Source of the DNA: Saccharicrinis sp.
Lineage (GTDB): Bacteria; Bacteroidota; Bacteroidia; Bacteroidales; Marinilabiliaceae
Assembly: GCA_024635555.1 (NCBI GenBank)
Contig: JAGXIO010000118.1
Span: 1 to 64,000 of the forward strand
Direction: 5' to 3'
DNA length: 64,000 nucleotides
This document shows, piece by piece, positions 17,361 to 25,480 of this stretch. Numbering within the stretch: the stretch's first letter is position 1; every line of letters starts with the position of its first letter. Made by a program: the position numbers and the translations under genes. Under the pieces are notes generated by a model. It was not told the origin of the DNA. It searched no databases and worked only from the letters and a program-made list of their open reading frames with translations.

Positions 17361-17864
17361 ATGAAAAAAATAGGTTTATTCTATAGTTTTAATTCTGTCA
17401 AAACACGGCAGCAGGCCGAAAAGATTATAAAGCATCTTGGCGAAAAAAATATAGAGAAGGTAAACGTTGAGGAAGCTACCCAAGAGCAGTTTATGGGCTT
17501 TACAAATTATATTCTTGCCGTACCTACTTGGTTCGATGGTGAATTACCTAACTACTGGGACGAGTTTTTACCCTCAGTAGAAGACGATTCGCTAAAAGGA
17601 AAAACATTTGCGCTGTATGGCGGTGGCGATCAAAAGGGATATCCTGAAAATTTCGTCGATGGTCTTGGCCATTTGGCCGATTTTATCGAGGCCAGAGGCG
17701 GTAAAATTGTCGGTTTCACTTCTACAGAAGGATATGAATTTGAAAGTTCAAGGGCACAGAGAGGTGATAAATTTGTAGGGCTTGCACTGGATATCGAAAA
17801 TCAGGCTGCATTATCCAACGAAAGAATCGAAAAATGGGTAGAAAATATCAAGAAGGAATTCTGA
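17361..17864 (+). CDS. Flavodoxin
   Basis: A 167-residue long-chain flavodoxin, an electron carrier binding FMN. The aromatic FMN-sandwiching loops are seen as P-T-W-F-D-G-E-L-P-N-Y-W and A-L-Y-G-G-G-D-Q-K-G-Y. The phosphate-binding loop is unusual: the normal S/T-x-T-G-x-T is replaced by S-F-N-S-V-K-T at residues 9-15. It lies 11 bases after the E1 gene and is closed by a strong terminator, so it belongs to the oxoacid dehydrogenase transcript. Confidence 0.88.
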   Translation: MKKIGLFYSFNSVKTRQQAEKIIKHLGEKNIEKVNVEEATQEQFMGFTNYILAVPTWFDGELPNYWDEFLPSVEDDSLKGKTFALYGGGDQKGYPENFVDGLGHLADFIEARGGKIVGFTSTEGYEFESSRAQRGDKFVGLALDIENQAALSNERIEKWVENIKKEF

Positions 17865-17900
17865 TTAGAATATCTAATTTAAATATCTAATGTATTAATA

Positions 17901-17930
17901 GGTCCTGTGTTCTGCACAGGGCCTTTTTTT
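17901..17930 (+). terminator. Rho-independent terminator after flavodoxin
   Basis: GGTCCTGTG (17901-17909) pairs with CACAGGGCC (17915-17923) with one G-T wobble, followed by seven T residues. It closes the E2-E1-flavodoxin operon. Confidence 0.9.
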
Positions 17931-18110
17931 ATTTTCAAACTGTGAATCCTGGCCTAACATAATTAACCCGCTTAGATTTGGATATATCGAACGTTGCTCA
18001 TGATATGGGTGTGTATCGGCAGCTTTAACTTTCGCACTTATTTCTTAATCAATACATCTTCAGATTATAAAAAAGGAAGGTTCATCATCTTACAATAAAA
18101 TGTCATCTAA

Positions 18111-18122
18111 TTACATATGTAA
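18111..18122. promoter_or_regulatory. Palindromic operator candidate TTACATATGTAA
   Basis: A perfect palindrome, extending to 14 bases with flanking A and T (18110-18123). It is of the same form as 18153-18164 and the site downstream of the pyrK promoter. Confidence 0.5.
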
Positions 18123-18152
18123 TCTACAAATAAGGAGTGAATTCCACATTAA

Positions 18153-18164
18153 TTACACTTGTAA
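18153..18164. promoter_or_regulatory. Palindromic operator candidate TTACACTTGTAA
   Basis: Arms TTACA and TGTAA around a 2-base centre, 42 bases (four helical turns) after the site at 18111. Confidence 0.5.
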
Positions 18165-18905
18165 CATGCAGTTTGCGTGTTTATTTATTTCAAATAGGGT
18201 AGGAGTGGGCACTTTTGTAAACATTTATTCATACGCCTACATAACACATACCTATATTAGAATTAAGTAATTAACGTAAATTTACATACTATATAAAATG
18301 CTAATATTGTGATAGTTATATAGTCTATCTAATTTAAAAATACAATAAATAACCCTTGTCAATCCAATCGACGCACAATATTGAAGTTTACTGCCTAAAT
18401 AAAAGACTTATAATGCTCATAATAAATACGATACAAGCATTACATAAAGCTTTAGATTGCTATCGTAGTGTTATAACTGTAATCAATTAATTATCAGCTT
18501 ATTACGATATTTGCGGATGTATAAACGAAGCATTTTACACTATAAAATCCCTTTTATTATATTCCTATTCGCACAATAATAACTCATTAAGTCATTATTA
18601 TATAGTTTTATACTGCATATATCTAAAGTATATATTGCCTCTAATTATATATAACGCAATTATAGCCAAAAACGAAGCATGATATATTCTTTTCCATAGA
18701 AAATATTGAAAGCTTAATGGCTATCATTTTGAATAAATATGCACTGAGCACATTTGTCATATGTAAATAATTATTACATTTGTATAGATATTAAAACTAT
18801 ATGTTATTTGTAATCAAAAACGGCAGTTATTGTTTGCAGATGTAACGACTTGTTTCGTATCAGATTTAATTTCCAAATGTAAACGATGCTATTTTATTAG
18901 AGTTT

Positions 18906-19403
18906 ATGAAACATAGATTAGAAACCATATTGGCTGCCGAAAAATTAGCCTCCTCAAAATTTGCTGATATATTAGGAGTAAACAGGTCGAGTATTTCACA
19001 TTTATTATCTGGGCGCAACAATCCAGGGCTTGATTTCTTGCAGAAAGTTCTCGTTAAGTTTCCACATATTAATCCCGATTGGCTATTATTGGGTCAGGGT
19101 GCTATGTATCGTAATGCAAAAAGCGATGCAGCAACACCATTTATTAACCCCAATTTATTTGACGAAGTGCCAGATGAAGAAGAAAAGACACCAAAACAGG
19201 CGAAAACAGAGGTTAATAAAGAGCCCGAACAGGAATCACCAAACTTGATTGTAGAGCATAAAGAAGATGCGCCTAATGCCCTTAAAAATGATAGAAATAT
19301 ATACAGCGAATCAATACTTCCAAAACAAGCGGAACGAATCGTGTTTTTCTACGGAGATGGTACTTTTGATACCTATATACCCAATAATCATCAAAATAAT
19401 TAG
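18906..19403 (+). CDS. XRE-type helix-turn-helix protein
   Basis: A 165-residue DNA-binding protein. Residues 8-60 form an XRE/Cro HTH (F-A-D-I-L-G-V-N-R-S-S-I-S-H-L-L-S-G-R-N-N-P-G). The block P-D-W-L-L-L-G-Q-G-A-M-Y-R that follows is typical of a Bacteroidota family of small XRE regulators. The middle is a charged, flexible linker rich in K, E and P, and the conserved tail R-I-V-F-F-Y-G-D-G-T-F-D-T-Y ends the protein. The target is unknown; the palindromes upstream and near pyrK are candidates by position only. Confidence 0.8.
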   Translation: MKHRLETILAAEKLASSKFADILGVNRSSISHLLSGRNNPGLDFLQKVLVKFPHINPDWLLLGQGAMYRNAKSDAATPFINPNLFDEVPDEEEKTPKQAKTEVNKEPEQESPNLIVEHKEDAPNALKNDRNIYSESILPKQAERIVFFYGDGTFDTYIPNNHQNN

Positions 19404-19406
19404 TGG

Positions 19407-19586
19407 CTATAAGAAAACGCCAAATACTGCGTTATTCTCATCTTGAAAACAGTCATTTACAAAAGTAAACTCCTTGATTTTCAAGATTTCAAAAGCCTTG
19501 TCTTTGGCTTTTTTTATCGAGCCACACAAAACTATCCGAGTTTTCTTAGAAGCACTAATTAGCAAATAATCGATGTTTTTCGGCTG
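19407..19586 (-). pseudogene. Start-less gene fragment, 59 codons
   Basis: On the minus strand a frame runs from after a TAG at 19587-19589 to the TAG at 19407-19409 without a start codon. It encodes a plausible protein end (D-Y-L-L-I-S-A-S-K-K-T-R-I-V-L-C-G-S, then K-A-K-D-K-A-F-E-I-L, ending N-N-A-V-F-G-V-F-L). Coding-like sequence continues upstream in another frame (L-L-P-F-W-S-V-A-A-E-K near 19600), suggesting a frameshift. A related remnant is at 10006-10170. The fold resembles a STAS-type C-terminal half only loosely; I do not assign a function. Confidence 0.45.
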
Positions 19587-19689
19587 CTACAGACCAAAAA
19601 GGCAACAATTTATTATTATAAATCAATGGTGTCTGGTATACCTTTTTTAAAAACTTCTCCAACCTAATGTTTTAAAAGTGTTGAAAAAT

Positions 19690-19911
19690 TTTCAATTAGA
19701 GTTGGGCTTACTTCCGCCTCAGAGAATTTCCGTAAATAAAATCAGGATAGGTGGCGTCAAAAAATCCGGGCTGTTTGAGCGTAGCGAGTTTCTGGATTTT
19801 AGCCAACTAAACTTATTTTTAGGAAATTATCTGCAGCGGCGGCCTTTTTTGCTTACTTTTTGGGGCTGTAGCCAAAAAGTAAGAGCCCGTGCGGCTGTAG
19901 CACTAAATTAA
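19690..19911. repeat. Dispersed-type Bacteroidota intergenic repeat
   Basis: The segment contains the phrase CTGTTTGAGCGTAGCGAGTT and the hairpin CTTACTTTTTGG/CCAAAAAGTAAG (19852-19863 with 19872-19883). From general familiarity, both are common in intergenic repeats of this phylum. A 77-codon frame crosses it on the plus strand but has no sensible start or domain and is not called as a gene. Confidence 0.5.
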
Positions 19912-20080
19912 GAAACGAATGTTTCATCGGACAATAATGATTATAAACCTTTTAATAGATCTTAATTGCGGTAAGTCTCCTGGAAGTCTGCATCACTAGC
20001 TGTTAAAAAAAAATGAACCTCAAGGAATTGACAGTTCCCGTTTATCTGCTGAAAAGCTGTGATTGTCTTTGTCTGTAATA

Positions 20081-20110
20081 TTGGCATTTACTTTGATTTA
20101 TCTATATTTG
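20081..20110 (+). promoter_or_regulatory. Promoter of pyrK-pyrD
   Basis: TTG at 20081-20083, a 19-base spacer and TATATTTG at 20103-20110 match the Bacteroidota consensus. PyrK starts 55 bases downstream. Confidence 0.72.
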
Positions 20111-20129
20111 TAGCATAAAATAGAGTTGT

Positions 20130-20141
20130 TTACAAATGTAA
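20130..20141. promoter_or_regulatory. Palindromic operator candidate TTACAAATGTAA
   Basis: TTACA and TGTAA arms around AA, about 20 bases past the -7 box of the pyr promoter, so binding here would block early transcription. It is the same palindrome as upstream of the HTH gene. Confidence 0.5.
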
Positions 20142-20165
20142 CATCGTATGGCGTGATTTTAGGAT

Positions 20166-20939
20166 ATGAAAAAAAGAGTTGAATTGTTTACGGTTACACG
20201 AAACCGTAGGATTAATAATGAATATATCGTGCTCTATGCCAAGCCCGACGGAAAACTCCCCGATATTGCTCCAGGCGAGTTTGTAGAAATAAAGGTAGAA
20301 AACGGCCCCAACACCTTTCTGCGGAGGCCTATTTCAATACATGAGGTAAATAAAGATTCCAACGAAATGCTTTTGCTGATTCAAGAGGTGGGCGAAGGCA
20401 CGCGTTTGATGGTTGATTTGCAGCCTGGCGATAAGTTGGATTTGATTTATCCTTTAGGCAATAGTTTTACCGTACCAAAACGGGGAAAAATGCTGCTCGT
20501 AGGCGGTGGTGTGGGTGTTGCTCCACTACTTATATTAGGCCGACGTTTGCGAGAGGAAGGTGCCGAGGTCAACTTTTTGTTGGGAGCGCGTAATCGCGAA
20601 ATTCTGATGGATCTTACTGATTATAAACAGTATGGTCCCATTGGGGTTACCACCGAGGATGGGTCGGCAGGGGTTAAAGGATTTGTAACAGACCATCCTT
20701 TGCTAAAAGAGAGACTTAAGGATATGGACAGGGTTTATACTTGTGGCCCTGATGCCATGATGCGAGCTGTGGCCACTGCCGCAAAAGGAGCTGGAATCGC
20801 TTGTGAGGTGTCGTTGGAAAATATGATGGCATGTGGTTTTGGTGCATGCTTGTGCTGCGTGGTAGAAACCAAATCTGGAAACAAGAATACTTGCACCGAA
20901 GGACCGGTATTTAATATTGAAGATTTGAAAGGATGGTAA
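20166..20939 (+). CDS. pyrK: Dihydroorotate dehydrogenase electron transfer subunit
   Basis: A 257-residue PyrK. It carries FAD and a [2Fe-2S] cluster and passes electrons from PyrD to NAD+ in pyrimidine synthesis. The FAD motif R-R-P-I-S-I is near residue 57, the NAD-binding G-G-G-V-G-V-A-P-L near 116, and the cluster cysteines appear in C-G-F-G-A-C-L-C-C with a later N-T-C. It overlaps pyrD by 7 bases, so the subunits are made together. Confidence 0.95.
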   Translation: MKKRVELFTVTRNRRINNEYIVLYAKPDGKLPDIAPGEFVEIKVENGPNTFLRRPISIHEVNKDSNEMLLLIQEVGEGTRLMVDLQPGDKLDLIYPLGNSFTVPKRGKMLLVGGGVGVAPLLILGRRLREEGAEVNFLLGARNREILMDLTDYKQYGPIGVTTEDGSAGVKGFVTDHPLLKERLKDMDRVYTCGPDAMMRAVATAAKGAGIACEVSLENMMACGFGACLCCVVETKSGNKNTCTEGPVFNIEDLKGW

Positions 20940-21847
20940 ATTTAGCAGTAAATATAAACGGATATTCACTCAAAAACCCAGTGATGACTGCATCAGGGAC
21001 CTTTGGGTTTGGCGAAGAGTATGAGGATTTCATCGATATAAGCGCATTGGGTGGCATTGTAGTTAAAGGTACCACCTTGCATCATCGCGAGGGAAATCCC
21101 TATCCCAGAATGGCCGAAACAGCTTCGGGGATGCTTAATGCGGTAGGATTGCAAAACAAAGGTGTGGATTATTTTGTCGAAAACATCTATCCACGCATCA
21201 AACATTATGATACAGGCATCTTCGTCAACGTGTCGGGCTCTACCATTGAGGAGTACGTACAAACCGCCGAAAAGCTTAACGATCTGGAAAAGATTCCCGG
21301 AATCGAGCTCAATATTTCCTGTCCCAATGTTAAAGAGGGCGGTATGTCGTTTGGGGTGCATTGTCCTTCTGCCATTGCAGTTACATCCGCAGTACGCGAC
21401 GTTTACAAAGGTCATTTAATGGTAAAACTATCCCCGAACGTTACAGATGTAACCGAAATGGCCAGGGGGGTGGAGGGAGCTGGAGCCGATTCCATTTCTT
21501 TAATCAATACCTTGTTGGGCATGGCCATTAATGCCGAGAAGCGCCGTCCCTTGCTTTCTACCATAACCGGTGGATTATCTGGGCCTTGCATAAAACCAGT
21601 AGCGTTACGTATGGTCTGGCAGGTGTACAATGCAGTAAAAATACCCATAATAGGTATGGGGGGCATTATGAACGCCACGGATGCCATAGAGTTTATGCTG
21701 GCAGGTTCTACAGCAATACAGGTGGGTACGGCTAATTTTATTGATCCAACAATATCGGTAAAAATAATAGAGGGCATAAAAGAATATATGCAACGCCATA
21801 ACATTACAGATGTAAACAGTCTGATTGGAGGTATGTTGATAGATTAA
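20933..21847 (+). CDS. pyrD: Dihydroorotate dehydrogenase, class 1B catalytic subunit
   Basis: A 304-residue FMN enzyme that oxidises dihydroorotate to orotate. T-A-S-G-T-F-G-F-G, the catalytic Cys in [15 protein letters not shown] and the phosphate-binding G-M-G-G-I and Q-V-G-T-A are all in place. The cysteine in the active-site loop and the adjacent pyrK identify class 1B (NAD-linked) rather than membrane-bound class 2. The ATG at 20933 lies inside pyrK. A terminator follows. Confidence 0.96.
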   Translation: MVNLAVNINGYSLKNPVMTASGTFGFGEEYEDFIDISALGGIVVKGTTLHHREGNPYPRMAETASGMLNAVGLQNKGVDYFVENIYPRIKHYDTGIFVNVSGSTIEEYVQTAEKLNDLEKIPGIELNISCPNVKEGGMSFGVHCPSAIAVTSAVRDVYKGHLMVKLSPNVTDVTEMARGVEGAGADSISLINTLLGMAINAEKRRPLLSTITGGLSGPCIKPVALRMVWQVYNAVKIPIIGMGGIMNATDAIEFMLAGSTAIQVGTANFIDPTISVKIIEGIKEYMQRHNITDVNSLIGGMLID

Positions 21848-21879
21848 AGTATATGTTTTGTTTTAACAATTTCATACTA

Positions 21880-21907
21880 AAAGGCTGCCTAAATGGTGGC
21901 CTTTTTT
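21880..21907 (+). terminator. Rho-independent terminator after pyrD
   Basis: A-tract plus GGCTGCC pairs with GGTGGCC plus T-tract, with two G-T wobbles in the stem, a 5-base loop and six T residues. Confidence 0.82.
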
Positions 21908-21954
21908 ATGCTTTAAAATTAGTGCTTATCCCAGTCGGAATGGATAAAAATCAT

Positions 21955-23118
21955 TTAAGCCCATTTCTGAGTCTGCCGATTCCCATTAACGGTAACATTG
22001 ATAATGGTTCTGAAATTGTTTTTTACAAAACTCCAGTTTTCAGGATACTTCATAAAAAGCGTATTAATCGAATCCTTATTTTTGCTTATAAAGTCAGATA
22101 AAGCGGGTGCAGACACCGCTTGCGGTTTCATAGCATGGCCAATATTAGAACCAGTCAACTTTTGTTCATTACGATCCGCTTCAATGGCAGCTGCCTCTAA
22201 TCTATTTAAATATTCGTATACACGATGCTGACGAGCAGTTAAATTACGTGGTGTATTATGCGATTCATGCAATGTATTTATGTTGTTTTCATTTGTAAAC
22301 AATTCAATATATTCAGCTTGTATTTCTTTGTTTACACCTGTAACTATTGTTTTTGTATAGTCTATAGCTTCTTGTAATGCTTTTTCGAGATGCTTAAACT
22401 CACCGGAGTATTTTTTTATCTTTTCTATCGCATTCTCACTATAAACATAATTAACGCCGTCAGAATCGCTGCATTCGGCTAAAAACGCATTGGCCCACGA
22501 ACAGATGAAGTCTTCAAGTTCTCTTTTTCGTGTATCTGTCAGATTATCTATTCGTTGCTGCTCGAGTATGCGCTTTGTTTTAATGGCAAATAGTTGCAAA
22601 TGCTCTTTTTCCTTCCAATATAGTTTACAAAATGAATGGATAGAACCAGAAAGCAAATGTGCAATGATAGTTTTGTTATCGGTGCTCAGCGGAGAATTCT
22701 GATGTTGCACACCAAAGGTGTTAAATTGATCCTTAAAATACACAATAAGAATATCCTTTTCCAACTGTTTGCTGCCCGGAAGCGTTATGAGCAAAGCAAG
22801 ATGCTTGCTTTCATCAAAGATATTCAGTTGTGCTTGGCCGCTATCGGCAGTATCAAATGGAAGTTGCGATTTTTGAAGCCATCGGTGTTTATTATTTGTC
22901 CTTCTTAATGCCGATAGCGACTCACCTAATCCTGCAAAATTCATTTTATGCTCTTGTAGTCTATGGTTGGTGTATTGTAAAGTTATACCGCATATTTCTC
23001 CTGTTTCGGGATGGTTGTATATACCGATTATTTTTTCCACTCCCGCAACCATATCACATACATGGTCGATAAGGGAAAAAATCAGGTCTTCCGATAATAT
23101 GTGAGTAAAACTGGACAT
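21955..23118 (-). CDS. Unrecognised 387-residue protein
   Basis: I do not recognise the family. The start is taken at M-S-S-F-T-H (23118), because a TATCTTTG promoter box sits 22 bases upstream and would overlap a longer N-terminus. There is no signal peptide or membrane segment. The N-terminal third (about 1-120) looks globular, 160-300 is helical and charged with coiled-coil character, and the C-terminus (L-S-D-F-I-S-K-N-K-D then F-V-K-N-N-F-R-T-I-I-N) could be a small helical bundle. It diverges from the 23326 gene across the ATTAAG repeats. Confidence 0.6.
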   Translation of the reverse strand: MSSFTHILSEDLIFSLIDHVCDMVAGVEKIIGIYNHPETGEICGITLQYTNHRLQEHKMNFAGLGESLSALRRTNNKHRWLQKSQLPFDTADSGQAQLNIFDESKHLALLITLPGSKQLEKDILIVYFKDQFNTFGVQHQNSPLSTDNKTIIAHLLSGSIHSFCKLYWKEKEHLQLFAIKTKRILEQQRIDNLTDTRKRELEDFICSWANAFLAECSDSDGVNYVYSENAIEKIKKYSGEFKHLEKALQEAIDYTKTIVTGVNKEIQAEYIELFTNENNINTLHESHNTPRNLTARQHRVYEYLNRLEAAAIEADRNEQKLTGSNIGHAMKPQAVSAPALSDFISKNKDSINTLFMKYPENWSFVKNNFRTIINVTVNGNRQTQKWA

Positions 23119-23139
23119 TGTGTAAAAAAGTATTAAGTA

Positions 23140-23147
23140 CAAAGATA
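23140..23147 (-). promoter_or_regulatory. Promoter -7 element for the minus-strand gene
   Basis: On the minus strand this is TATCTTTG, 22 bases before the ATG. No TTG is found at the -33 position; the phased ATTAAG repeats begin there instead. Confidence 0.5.
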
Positions 23148-23164
23148 AGCGAAACGAGTTAATA

Positions 23165-23205
23165 ATTAAGTCATTATTAAGTAAATTATTAAGTTATAAT
23201 TAAGC
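23165..23205. repeat. Four helically phased ATTAAG direct repeats
   Basis: ATTAAGT or ATTAAGC begins at 23165, 23176, 23188 and 23199, i.e. every 11-12 bases. A further ATTAAGT is at 23318, just before the ATG at 23326, and CTTAA half-sites occur around 23219, 23244 and 23249. The array lies between two divergent genes. Confidence 0.75.
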
Positions 23206-23325
23206 AAACCGAAGCCGCTTAAATTTGATTTAATTATGGCTTAATATACTTAAAAGCTTATTATACAACAAATAAAGGTGATAGATTTGTGTTGTAATTA
23301 TTTATATCATCAAAATTATTAAGTT

Positions 23326-23676
23326 ATGGAAGCAATGAAATTAAGCATTGTAGCATTACTATTTAAGTGGGCATCGTATTGTGTAGATTGGTTTATGGAC
23401 TTTTTTGCCGAACCCGAAAATTATTGGGTAGCAGAAACTTACCCTTCAGGTGCTCCTACAATTGCGATGGCTAGAGCTATTAACACTAGAGTTAAAAGTC
23501 TACCAAAGTTTTCTATCTGGCTAAAAGAGCAATTAAATAATCCTTTTATTATTGCACGAAAAAACTTTAACCAAGTAGTTTTAAACCTTTGCGAGGTTTG
23601 TACAGCCACATATTATCGTGTATTTGTTAATTTACAAATGGTTTTGCATAAAGATGCTGTACCAATAATGGTTTAG
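23326..23676 (+). CDS. Small unrecognised protein
   Basis: A 116-residue product with no family I can name. A weakly hydrophobic N-terminus (L-S-I-V-A-L-L-F-K-W-A-S-Y-C-V-D-W-F) is followed by a central P-S-G-A-P-T-I-A-M-A-R-A-I-N segment and an aromatic, basic C-terminal half with several Cys. ATTAAGT ends one base before the ATG, so the start codon abuts the repeat. Whether it is expressed is uncertain, but the frame is clean and codon use resembles its neighbours. Confidence 0.5.
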   Translation: MEAMKLSIVALLFKWASYCVDWFMDFFAEPENYWVAETYPSGAPTIAMARAINTRVKSLPKFSIWLKEQLNNPFIIARKNFNQVVLNLCEVCTATYYRVFVNLQMVLHKDAVPIMV

Positions 23677-23703
23677 ATAGTTTTTTGGCCTTTCCAATTT
23701 GTT

Positions 23704-23712
23704 TATATTTGC
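23704..23712 (+). promoter_or_regulatory. Probable promoter -7 of the Lnb-like gene
   Basis: TATATTTGC, 15 bases before the ATG at 23728. A TTG at 23685-23687 gives a 16-base spacer, slightly short. Confidence 0.5.
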
Positions 23713-23727
23713 GACAAATTGGAATTT

Positions 23728-24894
23728 ATGTCACGAATTATTTACATAAGTGCTTTTCTGCTGTTTTTTACTGCAACTTTAGGTGCGCAGAAAGTGTTAT
23801 CTGCCGATTCAAAGATATCGGTACTAACATGTTCCGATGGTGAGGAGCTATATTCAGCTTTTGGGCACAGTGCCATTAGAGTTTCGGATGCTACCAATAA
23901 CATCGACTGGGTGTTCAATTATGGCACCTTTGATTTTAACACACCCTGGTTTTATTTGAAGTTTGCCAACGGAAATCTCGATTACTTGCTGAGTATTAGT
24001 GAGTATAAACATTTTTTGGCTCAATATTTCAGAGACAATCGCAGTGTTACTGAGCAAGTGCTTAACCTAAACCTAAACGACAGGCAAAGGCTGTTCGATG
24101 CCTTGTTAATAAACTATAAACCCGAAAATCGTAATTACAGATACGATTTTTTTTATGACAACTGTGCTACCAGGATTACGGACATAGTAAGCGATAATGT
24201 AAAGAGTGTTATCGTTTTTAGCCCTATTGAACCCAACAAACGTATTTCGTTTAGGTCAATGCTACACCATTATTTGTATAGCTCGCCTTGGACAGAAATG
24301 GGTTTGGCTATGATTCTGGGTTTGCCTGCCGACAAAATTCCTACGGTTAGAGAATCCACCTTTTTACCATACTTTTTGATGCAAGCTTTTGACCAAGCCA
24401 CGTATACAACTTCAGACGGACAAAGCATGCCCTTAATAAAAGAAAAAGTAGCGATTCTCGATTTTCCTAAAGGGCTTATTTCTTCCATATGGAGCCCGGT
24501 ACTATTTTTTTGGCTTTTGTTAATCTTGTCGTTTGTGTTGGTTTTTTTCGCAAACATTAATATAATCAGGCTTTTCGACGGTTTGTTATTTCTTTCGACC
24601 GGTATAGTAGGGGTTTTTATCTCTTTTTTGTGGTTTGTATCCAACCATAGTGTAACAGGCAATAATTGGAATCTACTTTGGGCCATGCCTACTTTTTTAT
24701 TTTTAGCCTTTGCAAACCACAAAAGCAAGGTGTCGGTAATAATCATGTTTTTCAACCTTTTTTGCCTTGGTGTGTTTTTAATAGGTTGGAAGTTGATTCC
24801 ACAGGCATTTCCGCTTGCCACCATTCCCATGGCGCTACTGTTGGGCTCCAGGATGATTCTATTACTATATAGGCAGCGTAAAATAGGAATTTAA
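23728..24894 (+). CDS. DUF4105/Lnb-type membrane protein
   Basis: A 388-residue protein starting at ATG 23728. An N-terminal signal or anchor segment is followed by a periplasmic domain with F-G-H-S-A-I-R-V near 47-54 and Y-D-N-C-A-T-R near 137-143; the His and Cys are the candidate catalytic pair of the DUF4105 (Lnb N-terminal) family. Several membrane helices fill the last 140 residues. Lnb of Bacteroides has been reported as an alternative lipoprotein N-acyltransferase; this assignment rests on family resemblance. A TlpA-like gene follows 10 bases later. Confidence 0.75.
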   Translation: MSRIIYISAFLLFFTATLGAQKVLSADSKISVLTCSDGEELYSAFGHSAIRVSDATNNIDWVFNYGTFDFNTPWFYLKFANGNLDYLLSISEYKHFLAQYFRDNRSVTEQVLNLNLNDRQRLFDALLINYKPENRNYRYDFFYDNCATRITDIVSDNVKSVIVFSPIEPNKRISFRSMLHHYLYSSPWTEMGLAMILGLPADKIPTVRESTFLPYFLMQAFDQATYTTSDGQSMPLIKEKVAILDFPKGLISSIWSPVLFFWLLLILSFVLVFFANINIIRLFDGLLFLSTGIVGVFISFLWFVSNHSVTGNNWNLLWAMPTFLFLAFANHKSKVSVIIMFFNLFCLGVFLIGWKLIPQAFPLATIPMALLLGSRMILLLYRQRKIGI

Positions 24895-24904
24895 CAAATT
24901 AACA

Positions 24905-25408
24905 ATGTTTGCAATGAATAGAAAAATATCCAGTATTATATTATTTTTTCTACTTGTACCCATTACCGCCATTTATGCACAAAATGTATCCGCAAAAAAA
25001 ATAAGTTTTCGACAGCTTCAGGAACGGATGGAAACAACAAGTGTCGATACTATACTTGTGATAAATTTTTGGGCTACTTGGTGTAAGCCTTGTATAGAAG
25101 AAATGCCAGTTTTAGAAGAAATACCCACTATGTACAAGGGAACAGCAGTCAAAGTGTTACTGGTGAGTCTGGATTTCACAGATCAAATAGAACAAAAGGT
25201 AAGACCTTTTATTAAAAAAAATGGAATTGTTAACGAGGTGGTTGTTTTGGATGAATCCAATCCCAATGACTGGATACCAAAAGTTGATCCTCAATGGAGT
25301 GGCGCTATACCGGCCTGTTTGTTCCAATATAAAACAATGTCATTATTTCATGAGGGAAAGGTAACTCTTGCCACTATACAATCCTCAATGAACCAATTAA
25401 TGCCATAA
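24905..25408 (+). CDS. TlpA-like thioredoxin-fold protein
   Basis: A 167-residue exported thiol-disulfide protein. The signal peptide (S-S-I-I-L-F-F-L-L-V-P-I-T) ends near A-Q-N. The active site W-C-K-P-C follows N-F-W-A-T, and the cis-Pro region is A-I-P-A. It probably works in the periplasm on cysteines of envelope proteins, possibly including the Cys-dependent Lnb-like protein encoded just upstream. Two starts (24905 and 24914) are possible. Confidence 0.85.
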   Translation: MFAMNRKISSIILFFLLVPITAIYAQNVSAKKISFRQLQERMETTSVDTILVINFWATWCKPCIEEMPVLEEIPTMYKGTAVKVLLVSLDFTDQIEQKVRPFIKKNGIVNEVVVLDESNPNDWIPKVDPQWSGAIPACLFQYKTMSLFHEGKVTLATIQSSMNQLMP

Positions 25409-25480
25409 GTGTTTACTTGTTATTAATTTACACAGTAATTATAGATCAATTACTTTTTCCATTAATTAACAATTTGCACT

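Larger units (their letters stand above)
17931..18905. other. AT-rich gene-free region with TTACAnnTGTAA-like sites
   Basis: This 975-base stretch is clearly more AT-rich than its neighbours and contains no ORF worth calling. It carries two perfect TTACAnnTGTAA palindromes (18111, 18153), one with a single mismatch (18774-18785) and several further TGTAA half-sites up to the HTH gene. AAACGAAGCAT occurs twice, near 18525 and 18671. No tRNA or known RNA fold was recognised. Confidence 0.6.

Noticed and set aside
19678-19911. 77-codon plus-strand frame
   Set aside because: It runs through a dispersed-type repeat with a 12-bp hairpin; treated as repeat, not gene.
17931-20165. Prophage or integrative element around the XRE gene
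   Set aside because: No integrase, structural or replication gene and no clear attachment repeats; a lone XRE regulator is not enough.
24270-24830. 186-codon minus-strand frame opposite the Lnb-like gene
   Set aside because: Shadow of a hydrophobic coding sequence; no start context or domain.
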